Below are positions 55,744 through 62,541 of a stretch of DNA of 64,000 nt, in pieces; position 1 is the first letter of the stretch, and every line of letters starts with the position of its first letter. The notes beneath the pieces were generated by a model. The model made no database searches and was not told the DNA's origin. It saw only the letters and a program-made list of their open reading frames with translations. The translations under genes and the position numbers were made by a program. The stretch spans positions 86,493 to 150,492 of the forward strand of contig JANSXP010000011.1 in assembly GCA_024742875.1 (NCBI GenBank), read 5' to 3'. The DNA comes from Planctomycetaceae bacterium (GTDB taxonomy: Bacteria; Planctomycetota; Planctomycetia; Planctomycetales; Planctomycetaceae).

Positions 55744-56280
55744 ATGGCACTCAACGCTCACCTTGCTCTGTTCACCGCTTACGACACGCCAGCGGAAGGC
55801 AAGCCGACCTCAACCGAAGAGCTCACAGGCAACGCTGTACCGGGAGCATCAACAGTGGTCGCCGACATTGCCAGTGATGCGAACAACATCCCCTGGGTCG
55901 TACTCACGAGCCTGCAGTACAATATTCGAAGAATCAATCTGGGAACCAATGAATACGGCAGCATCAGCCATTCCGGAATGGAGCTGGAAAAAGTCCGCGA
56001 TGAAGCGTCCCCGCTGCTAACCTTTCATGCGGCCGCTCAGACGCGTTTTGCGTCCTGCAAAATTGTACTTCTGGATGCAAACAACGACCTGGTGGAAACC
56101 ATTCGGCTGTACGGCTGCCGGATCGAATCAATCAGTGTGACGTGCGATGCGACAGGCGTGCAGCACGAAAAGTGCGTGCTGACGTACGAGCAGATGCATC
56201 TGATCCACGATACGGTTGGTAAAGGCTGGAATTCCGAAACGAACAGTGAGTTCATACCGAACGTCGCCCCGACGCCGTAA
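55744..56280 (+). CDS. Divergent Hcp-like tube protein
   Basis: 178 residues. It shares the Hcp strand order rather than its sequence: an N-terminal strand (MALNAHLALFTAY), WVVLTSLQYNIRRIN in place of the IEV-S-W strand, KVRDEASPLLTFHAAAQTRFASCKIVLLD, corresponding to the K..D.ASP.L…A…G…A.L region, and ISVTCDATGVQHEKCVLTYEQMHLI for the last pair. An acidic insert occurs at 18-45. GGAAGGA lies about 10 nt upstream of the ATG. It stands behind the terminator of hcp, so it is read separately or by read-through. Hcp assignment is by pattern; an effector role is possible. Confidence 0.78.
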   Translation: MALNAHLALFTAYDTPAEGKPTSTEELTGNAVPGASTVVADIASDANNIPWVVLTSLQYNIRRINLGTNEYGSISHSGMELEKVRDEASPLLTFHAAAQTRFASCKIVLLDANNDLVETIRLYGCRIESISVTCDATGVQHEKCVLTYEQMHLIHDTVGKGWNSETNSEFIPNVAPTP

Positions 56281-56291
56281 TCCGCTGCCGC

Positions 56292-57047
56292 TTAAGACCA
56301 GTGCCCCGGAAGTTCGTCCTCCGCCTGGCCCTTGTAGAATCGACACTTTGAGCTGGCCGCATACCGCGCGTCGGCCACAGCCGAGGCAGGTGGAGAAAAC
56401 GTATGCTCCACGATATCGCCCAGCGGTGCCGCCTGCGGACAGTTTCGTCCGCCGTCCCACGATTTCTCCACAATTGCGCCGTCCACGTCCGGGCGGGCAA
56501 CTGTCATGTACAGCGTCGTGAACCAGATCGTGAACACTTCTTTACTTGTGACTGTGTAGTTCGGTTTTTGCAGCTGCGTGACGCCGCTTAGACGTCCGCC
56601 GTCCTGCAGCGAGGGCACATCAAGGTTGTAGACGTTATCAAGCGCGGGAGCGAAATAGCGTTCGCCGGAGACTTTGTAGCTGCTGACATTGACCCCGCCA
56701 CCAACGACAAGAGACATGCGTACCGGCGGTTTGTTGGGAGTGTCTTCCCAGACATCAATAATCACCGCTTCGATCGCCTCTCCACTGCACGCGTACTCCA
56801 TCAGAAACGGTGACATCACGTCGACATTCTTCTCAACAGTCAGATCATTCAGCCCCACACGTCCGGTCGCCGCTTTAATCCCTGCACTGCCGCTGCCGGA
56901 ATACTCCTGCTGCACATCCTGGCTGAAACTGCGAAGTTCACTCCAGTAACCCGTGTATCCATCGAGTGTGCTGCTGCCTGGCCAGAATCGACCGTCCTGG
57001 TCGCTAAGCTTCTTTTTGGCGACGATCTGCATCATCATCCGCTGCAT
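56292..57047 (-). CDS. Divergent Hcp-like protein, last gene of minus-strand Hcp operon
   Basis: 251 residues. Hcp-like pattern: YWSELRSFSQDVQQEY (IEV-S strand), RVGLNDLTVEKNVDVMSPFLMEYACSGEAIEAVIIDVWED matching the F…K..D..SP.L..A…G…A.L core, and FTIWFTTLYMTVARPDVDG. Between these lies a longer insert (about 115-170) and the tail extends past the usual Hcp end (GGRNCPQAAP … CRFYKGQAEDELPGHWS), so it is about 85 residues longer than Hcp. It ends 11 nt from the convergent gene at 55744. Confidence in Hcp membership is moderate and rests on the core and on position. Confidence 0.72.
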   Translation of the reverse strand: MQRMMMQIVAKKKLSDQDGRFWPGSSTLDGYTGYWSELRSFSQDVQQEYSGSGSAGIKAATGRVGLNDLTVEKNVDVMSPFLMEYACSGEAIEAVIIDVWEDTPNKPPVRMSLVVGGGVNVSSYKVSGERYFAPALDNVYNLDVPSLQDGGRLSGVTQLQKPNYTVTSKEVFTIWFTTLYMTVARPDVDGAIVEKSWDGGRNCPQAAPLGDIVEHTFSPPASAVADARYAASSKCRFYKGQAEDELPGHWS

Positions 57048-57105
57048 GGTTTGCTCTCAATTCCTGATGAACAATAGAGAAGTTTTCCGAGCCCTTCTGG
57101 CAGAA

Positions 57106-57651
57106 CTACGGAGACGTCTTGTAGTCACCCGCATCCGAAACGCCTGAGAAGGCGTTTACGGGGGCCTCCAGCACCTGGCTCCACTCTCGCTCAATATTCT
57201 TCTCAACCTGATGGACCTTCATCTGCCCATACTTTAGTCCGATTTTCTCCTTCGGGATGCCGCCGCCTCCGGAGCTTTCGACATAGCTGACGTGGACGTA
57301 GCTGAGCGTATACACCAGAAATGGAGCCGGATAGGTGCTGCTGGTCCAGCCCCCTCCCGCGCTGTACAGCAGGATCTTTGCTTCGGCGATATAAGCGGCG
57401 CCGCAGCACATGCGAAACAGCTCCGGCGAGGAAGCGTCGACCGCTTTGGTAATCTCAAAGTCGCCGTGTTCGACAGACTCGACACTGCGCGGTCGCCCTC
57501 CGGTTTCCGAACCGTGCTGCTTTACAGAATGACTGTACTCCAGCACTTCGATCGCTTTGGGGCATCGGACGTCACCCGTGCCGTACTTTTGAGATCCATT
57601 GATCTTAAAACCGTCGTAAGACATCGCGAGGAAAATGTCAGTGTTTGCCAT
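57106..57651 (-). CDS. Hcp-like tube protein
   Basis: 181 residues, the most canonical of the minus-strand set: MANTDIFLAMSYDGFKINGS, AIEVLEYSHSVKQHG, HGDFEITKAVDASSPELFRM, AYIAEAKILLYSAGGG, FLVYTLSYVHVSYV and EKIGLKYGQMKVHQVEK. Starts 7 nt after the upstream gene's stop and is followed after 58 nt by the last gene. It could form or join tubes with the canonical Hcp. Confidence 0.9.
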   Translation of the reverse strand: MANTDIFLAMSYDGFKINGSQKYGTGDVRCPKAIEVLEYSHSVKQHGSETGGRPRSVESVEHGDFEITKAVDASSPELFRMCCGAAYIAEAKILLYSAGGGWTSSTYPAPFLVYTLSYVHVSYVESSGGGGIPKEKIGLKYGQMKVHQVEKNIEREWSQVLEAPVNAFSGVSDAGDYKTSP

Positions 57652-57658
57652 CTGTCGC

Positions 57659-58258
57659 TTATCCTTTGATCACGGTCATCAGGTCGTTGTAGCAATCCGG
57701 AAGATCGGCCACCGCATCCTCATACTTGTTGAGTTCCCCATTCCAGCCGGCAGTATGCGGCGGACCAGGCTGGCGGTCTTCGATCTGAATGGGGCGAAAA
57801 AACCAGTCGATCGACTGATACCGCAGTTCCAGGGCTTCCCCGTTGCCAACGGATGCCACGGGACCGTAATTGAAGTCGGTGATCATGACCTGCCCAAGCT
57901 GCACGATCCAGACGGGTGTGGGATAACTGTGCTTGTCCAGGCCAACAGTGTGCTCCACCATTTCACACGACATCACCTGCACCTTTTCCAGCACCACCCG
58001 CTGGATCATGGCACGAATCAGATAAGGTGAACAGGAATCCAGCGCTCGCGAAATCCGCATGGGCGCATGTTCCACCTGCCCCTGACGAAACTTCTCTGCC
58101 GAAAAACTTGGCCGTACATTTGCCGTCGGAATCGACATCCCATGTTCGAATCCAACGATCCTGATCAGCTTTCCGGCTTTGGGAATCAGCTTGCCATCAT
58201 CGGCGAGCGGCCACAGGCCTTCCAGATCCGGTGACCGCATATAAAGATGTTGTGTCAT
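57659..58258 (-). CDS. Hcp-like tube protein
   Basis: 199 residues with Hcp strand pattern: HLYMRSPDLEGLWPLADD, LIRIVGFEHGMSIP, VEHAPMRISRALDSCSPYLIRAMIQ (equivalent of HG.F…K.LDKASP.L), VWIVQLGQVMITDF and ALELRYQSIDWFFRP. The C-terminus is longer by about 30 residues (GWNGELNKYEDAVADLPD). 30 nt from the upstream gene, 7 nt to the next, so firmly in the operon. Confidence 0.84.
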   Translation of the reverse strand: MTQHLYMRSPDLEGLWPLADDGKLIPKAGKLIRIVGFEHGMSIPTANVRPSFSAEKFRQGQVEHAPMRISRALDSCSPYLIRAMIQRVVLEKVQVMSCEMVEHTVGLDKHSYPTPVWIVQLGQVMITDFNYGPVASVGNGEALELRYQSIDWFFRPIQIEDRQPGPPHTAGWNGELNKYEDAVADLPDCYNDLMTVIKG

Positions 58259-58288
58259 TTCAAGTCTTTCAGGATTCCGCTCTCATCG

Positions 58289-59137
58289 TCAGACGACGCC
58301 ATCGCCGGTGACCGCACCAATCGTCGCCCACGCGGCTGTGTACATCGCGACCGTGAGCCCCACCACAAAGCCCGTCAGTGGGGAAGCATCCACCAGACCA
58401 CCACTCTGGCTGCGACGGTCAAACACGCGCGTCGAGATTCCCTGGGGCACGGGAGTATCGCCAAACTGTGAAACGGCCCCCCAGCAAATGCGGTCGTAGC
58501 TAAGCTTCATTGTTTCGGAGTCCCCGTTCAGGCTCCAGTCGCGAATGATGACGTTTTCCAGCCCAATGACCATATAGGGAAACTGAACGGACGCGACGTT
58601 GAATGCGACTTTGCGACGATAGTAAAAGAGGGCCACTTTAAACTGTTCCTGGCAGGTGCAGCCGTACGCCAGCTGAGGTGTGGCGGAATCCAGTGACTTT
58701 GAAAAAGAGAAATGGTTCTGTTCCGGCAGAGAGCCGCGCAGGGCGCCCGGTTCCGTCATCGGCGGCTCCCCGGTCCAGCGCCAGTTATTTCCCGCGGCGC
58801 CCGCTGAGCTGTACGCATAATTCGAACCGCCCGGACGCTGCCGCATCGTTGTCGCTGCGGTCCACGAGACATCCTGGGCGTCAGCGGCCTCTTTGTGCCA
58901 GAATGTGCCACGATGAAACTTGTTCAAATCACTGTAGTCTTTCGCGCCACCCGCTCCGAACCCGCCAATGTTGTGATCGACGGAATCCACCTTGATGAAG
59001 TTCATAAACGGAACCTCGAGCGAATCTCCCCGGACCACAGAGGTGGGAATTCGTGGAATCATGGAGGCGATTTCCAGCGCTGTCTTGGGCAGCGCTTTGT
59101 TCCATCGCAGCAGAAAGAGGTAGCAGTTACTGTCCAC
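58289..59137 (-). CDS. Extended Hcp-like protein with hydrophobic C-terminal tail
   Basis: 282 residues from GTG 59137. Hcp-like core: FMNFIKVDSVDHNIG at 45-59, then an insert of about 75 Gly/Ala/Trp-rich residues (65-140), HFSFSKSLDSATPQLAYGC (142-160, the F-x-K-x-x-D-x-A-x-P-x-L signature), FPYMVIGLENVIIRDW and MKLSYDRICWGAV. After the Hcp fold the chain continues for about 60 residues, ending in a hydrophobic stretch (252-277, PLTGFVVGLTVAMYTAAWATIG) able to span a membrane. The start has only a weak GAGA box. Extended Hcp proteins with toxic C-termini are known in other bacteria; that this is one is inference. Confidence 0.78.
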   Translation of the reverse strand: MDSNCYLFLLRWNKALPKTALEIASMIPRIPTSVVRGDSLEVPFMNFIKVDSVDHNIGGFGAGGAKDYSDLNKFHRGTFWHKEAADAQDVSWTAATTMRQRPGGSNYAYSSAGAAGNNWRWTGEPPMTEPGALRGSLPEQNHFSFSKSLDSATPQLAYGCTCQEQFKVALFYYRRKVAFNVASVQFPYMVIGLENVIIRDWSLNGDSETMKLSYDRICWGAVSQFGDTPVPQGISTRVFDRRSQSGGLVDASPLTGFVVGLTVAMYTAAWATIGAVTGDGVV

Positions 59138-59149
59138 CGTTTTCTCTTT

Positions 59150-59824
59150 TCAAAAAGAGGTTTTGCCCATGACATCCCAGCCAAATGTTCTCTGGGTGTC
59201 TACGTGCCATTCAATTTTCTTATACGCAAACACGATCTTCTCCACGGGCCCGCGTGACAGAGGAGCGATGGTTTGCCATTGGGCTGAAGAGCCGCCCGTC
59301 AGCCAAGGCTGGTCGGGATAACTGCCGACAATTTCCGCGTCGCAGACGAAGGCGTCGAGCAGCTTGACCTGCAGAAGATTCTTCAGCTGCGTCTTTCCCC
59401 CTGAGGCGATCGTCGAACAGCAGGTTAACGTTACACTGGTGAGCAGGGCGTCCGTTTTTGTGGCCCACAGGTTGAGCAGCGGCGTTGATTTATCCATCAG
59501 TTTCAAAACTGACACCGGGTGCTGTTCGAGCGTGGAGGCGAGTCGCTGCGTGGCCTCTTCGGCCTCACGCTCAACGGCGGCCAGCGTCGACCTGTAGCCT
59601 TCCGGCATGCGCGCCTGTCCACCGCGAGGATTGCGCATTTTCGCAGCGCGTCGACGTTTTGCGGCGGCATCTTCCACATCGCTGCGTGACGCCCTGCTGG
59701 GGGCCCGTGAAAGGACATGCTCGAAAGCCAGGATTTCGACTTCCCCCGTGTGATTTTCCGCAGTCGAATCACCCGCGGGAATATCCGACGGGGCTTCGAT
59801 CTTCATGAAACTCTCAACATGCAT
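59150..59824 (-). CDS. Hcp-like protein with basic helical insertion
   Basis: 224 residues. Start FMKIEAPSDIPAGDSTAENH and VEILAFEHVLSR match the first Hcp strands; SVLKLMDKSTPLLNLWATKT matches the K-x-x-D-K-x-x-P-L core; PVEKIVFAYKKIEWHVDTQ matches the VSL.FAKIEW.Y end. Between them, about residues 42-102 form an inserted segment with a basic patch (KRRRAAKMRNPRGGQ) and a long amphipathic helix (LAAVEREAEEATQRLASTLE), at the loop that is short and Ser/Gly-rich in Hcp. ATG 59824 is used; ATG 59806 (GAGAG upstream) is possible. 15 nt after the upstream stop, 12 nt before the next start. Confidence 0.84.
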   Translation of the reverse strand: MHVESFMKIEAPSDIPAGDSTAENHTGEVEILAFEHVLSRAPSRASRSDVEDAAAKRRRAAKMRNPRGGQARMPEGYRSTLAAVEREAEEATQRLASTLEQHPVSVLKLMDKSTPLLNLWATKTDALLTSVTLTCCSTIASGGKTQLKNLLQVKLLDAFVCDAEIVGSYPDQPWLTGGSSAQWQTIAPLSRGPVEKIVFAYKKIEWHVDTQRTFGWDVMGKTSF

Positions 59825-59839
59825 GGGTACGTTTCGTCG

Positions 59840-60346
59840 TCAGGAACCTGGGGTCGCAAATTTATCGACGGTGCCATACTTCCACTGAATCTTTCCAAAG
59901 TACAGCAATTCCAAATGGGCCAGCGGCCCCTGATGCAGGGCAGAGCCGGAGACAATCCTGTCGCCGTGAGGACCAAACCCGGCCAGGGCCGGCTGTGTGA
60001 CATAGTGCAGACGCGAAATCACCACGTTCTCCGCCAGCACCTGATAGGCGTCTTTTGCGCCGTTCTCATCCTGCTCGTAGCCGCGAACAGACACGGTGGC
60101 TTTCGTGTACTTTTTCCCCTGACACAGCGACTGCAGCAGCTTGGCAGTTTTGGTGGTAAACACCTTGATGATGCTCAGTTCACCGTGTGATGCGGTGGCC
60201 GGACGCAGGGCCGTCCCGGCTCCGGTCAGTGTGTCAGAGCGATGCAGCCGATGGTGGAAAGAGAGAATCTCGAACTCTTCCGTGTGAAGGCCATCAGACG
60301 AGGGGCCAACAAAGGATTCCAGTTTGAGAAAACCGTCCAGCTGCAT
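59840..60346 (-). CDS. Hcp-like tube protein, first gene of minus-strand Hcp operon
   Basis: 168 residues from ATG 60346; the frame is open to 60478 but the upstream part is unlike Hcp. Features are LDGFLKLESFVGPSSDGLH, FEILSFHHRLHRSD, HGELSIIKVFTTKTAKLLQ, KATVSVRGYEQDENGAKDAY and HLELLYFGKIQWKYGTVD. Normal Hcp length. It leads the operon of six and is divergent from vgrG. Confidence 0.88.
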   Translation of the reverse strand: MQLDGFLKLESFVGPSSDGLHTEEFEILSFHHRLHRSDTLTGAGTALRPATASHGELSIIKVFTTKTAKLLQSLCQGKKYTKATVSVRGYEQDENGAKDAYQVLAENVVISRLHYVTQPALAGFGPHGDRIVSGSALHQGPLAHLELLYFGKIQWKYGTVDKFATPGS

Positions 60347-60603
60347 GAGGGCCCAATCACGCTGTGTGGAAATTATCCGGTGAAAATCGTCCGGTGGAAA
60401 CACCTTCCGGCCTGCGAAGCCTCCGACCGAATCTGCGGAGCACCCACTGGTCAGACGGTATCTGTTTGCCCGAACCAATGCAATCCTGCTGCCGCCCGTC
60501 AGGCGGCGGGCCGACCTCCATCATGCGGAATTCGGGCGATCGTTTGGTCGGCCACAGGGACTGTGTTTAGAATTGCCGGACCACCTTTCCGAAATGGGTC
60601 GCC
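60347..60603. promoter_or_regulatory. Divergent promoter region between Hcp operon and vgrG
   Basis: A 257-nt spacer that must hold the start signals of the six-gene Hcp operon (minus strand) and vgrG (plus strand). I see no clear repeat, terminator or small gene in it; no promoter box can be placed with confidence. Confidence 0.4.
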
Positions 60604-62541
60604 ATGGTTGAACTGTCGCAGGACAACAGAATTGTCACGGTCTCAGATTTTTACCCAAACGCGGAGGTTGTCGTCACGCGGGTCGACTCCGCTGCGACCA
60701 TCTCGGAGCCGTTTCGCATCACTGTCGGGGTCGTCTCCAGCGAAACCGCCATGGATCCCCTGAAGGTCATCGGGAAGACAGCCGGCGTCACAATCAAGCT
60801 TTCGAATGACGAACTGCTGCCGCTGCATGGCGTCGTGGCGTCGCTGGGCAAGGCCGACACATTTGAACTGGATGAAACGCCTCTGCGAGGCTATCAGCTG
60901 GAACTGGTTCCCGCGTTTTCTCTGCTCAAGCATCACACCAATTGTCGTGTCTTCCAGACAAAAACCTACCCGGAAGTCGTGGAGCAGATTCTGAAAGACG
61001 GCAAGGTCGACTACTCCTCGAAACTCAAATCCACCTACGAAAAAGTCGAATACTGCGTGCAGTATCAGGAAACGGACTTCGACTTTGTCAGCCGACTGAT
61101 GGAAGAAGTGGGGATCTTCTACTACTTCACACATGACAAAGCTGCGCACAAAATGATTCTGGGCGACGCTTCGACTTCTTACGTCAGCACGCCGGCCATC
61201 CGATTTTCCAGCGATGATCAGTTTGCGTTTGAGACCGTCACGTCGTGGAATCACAACTATGCACTGCATGGCACAAAATCGGAAATCTGCGTTTTCGATT
61301 TCGAGCAGCCGGGCAGCACGGTGCTCTCGAAGGAGAAAATGAAACTCAAGACGAAGACGCCTGACCCGTCTACCTACTTCGAGTATCAGACGCCCCCAAT
61401 CGCCATGAAGGGCAAATCGCTTGCCGTGGCGCGAATCGAACATGAAGAGGCCGGACACCATACAATCTCCGGGGAGGGGGCCCACGCTGTTTTGCAGCCA
61501 GGCATCAAGTTCCAGCTGACCGAGCACCCCGCCGACGAGGAAAACCAGCTGGAAGTCGTTGTGAGATCCGCGCAACATGTCGTTGAAGAGCCACTGCTGC
61601 CAGGTTCTGCAGATCTGCAGTTCGATATCCAGAGCGTCTTTGACGCAGTGCCCGCAGACGTCCCTTTGCGTCCGCTGCGCGTTCGCAGCAGGCCTCTGGC
61701 CGTGGGACCACAGTCTGCCAAAGTGGTGGGCGGCAAAGGGGCCGAGATCCTGACGGATAAATACGGTCGAGTCAAAATCCAGTTCCCCTGGGACCGAGAG
61801 GGCAAATACGACGACAAGAGTTCGTGTTTTGTCCGCGTCGCTCAGGGCTGGGCGGGAAACAACCGTGGGATGCAGTTTGTGCCACGGGTGGGGGATGAGG
61901 TACTCGTAGAGTTTCTGGAAGGCGATCCCAGCCGTCCCATCATAACCGGCAGCGTCTATAACGGGGACAACAAATCGCCCTGGCCTTTGCCGGATGAAGC
62001 GCATGTTTCAGGCATCAAGACACTGTCGACCGACAAGGCGAAAGCGAAGAACTTTAACGAGCTGAGCTTTCACGACCAGATCGGCAAAGAGAAGATCTAC
62101 TTTCACGCGGAACGGGACTTTGAACGCGTGGTGGAAAATGATGATCGGCTGAAGATCGGCTTCGACACAAAAGACAAAGGGGATCGTGTCGTTGACATCT
62201 ACAACGATCGCACTGTCACTCTCGAAGCCGGAAAAGACACGCTCCACGTGAAAGCGGGCGATCGCATCGTCAACATTGACAAGGGCAATCACGTGGTCAC
62301 GGTCAAGAGCGGCGATATGAAAGTCAGTGTGAAATCAGGACAACATGTGCTGGAAGCCGCGAAGTCCATCCTGTTCAAGGTCGGCGGCAGCACCATCAAA
62401 ATTGAACCCGCTGCCGTCACAATCAAGACGGCAGATCTCAAGCTGCAGGCTGATGCGAAAGCCGCCTTGAAAGGCACCATGGTTGATGTGAACGGCAGTG
62501 CCATGACAACCATCAAAGGCGGTCTGGTCAAGATCAACTGA
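60604..62541 (+). CDS. vgrG: VgrG (TssI) spike protein
   Basis: 645 residues, the gp27/gp5-like VgrG fold: an N-terminal base (YPNAEVVVTRVDSAATISEP, PLHGVVASLGK, YQLELVPAFSLLKHHTNCRVFQ, VQYQETDFDFVSRLMEEVGIFYYF), then the OB-fold region (VKIQFPWDREGKYDD, CFVRVAQGWAGNN, GMQFVPRVGDEVLVEFLEGD near 422-441, RPIITGSVYN) and a C-terminal beta-helix of valine/glycine repeats (LHVKAGDRIVNIDKGNHVVT). It ends with the helix, so there is no fused effector domain. No PAAR tip gene is in the window. The last 8 bp overlap the stop region of the convergent methyltransferase gene. Confidence 0.97.
   Translation: MVELSQDNRIVTVSDFYPNAEVVVTRVDSAATISEPFRITVGVVSSETAMDPLKVIGKTAGVTIKLSNDELLPLHGVVASLGKADTFELDETPLRGYQLELVPAFSLLKHHTNCRVFQTKTYPEVVEQILKDGKVDYSSKLKSTYEKVEYCVQYQETDFDFVSRLMEEVGIFYYFTHDKAAHKMILGDASTSYVSTPAIRFSSDDQFAFETVTSWNHNYALHGTKSEICVFDFEQPGSTVLSKEKMKLKTKTPDPSTYFEYQTPPIAMKGKSLAVARIEHEEAGHHTISGEGAHAVLQPGIKFQLTEHPADEENQLEVVVRSAQHVVEEPLLPGSADLQFDIQSVFDAVPADVPLRPLRVRSRPLAVGPQSAKVVGGKGAEILTDKYGRVKIQFPWDREGKYDDKSSCFVRVAQGWAGNNRGMQFVPRVGDEVLVEFLEGDPSRPIITGSVYNGDNKSPWPLPDEAHVSGIKTLSTDKAKAKNFNELSFHDQIGKEKIYFHAERDFERVVENDDRLKIGFDTKDKGDRVVDIYNDRTVTLEAGKDTLHVKAGDRIVNIDKGNHVVTVKSGDMKVSVKSGQHVLEAAKSILFKVGGSTIKIEPAAVTIKTADLKLQADAKAALKGTMVDVNGSAMTTIKGGLVKIN

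Noticed and set aside
60643..62004. 453-codon minus-strand frame
   Set aside because: Antisense to vgrG, whose translation is strongly conserved.
60604..62541. Effector domain on VgrG
   Set aside because: The protein ends with the valine/glycine beta-helix at normal length; nothing follows it.
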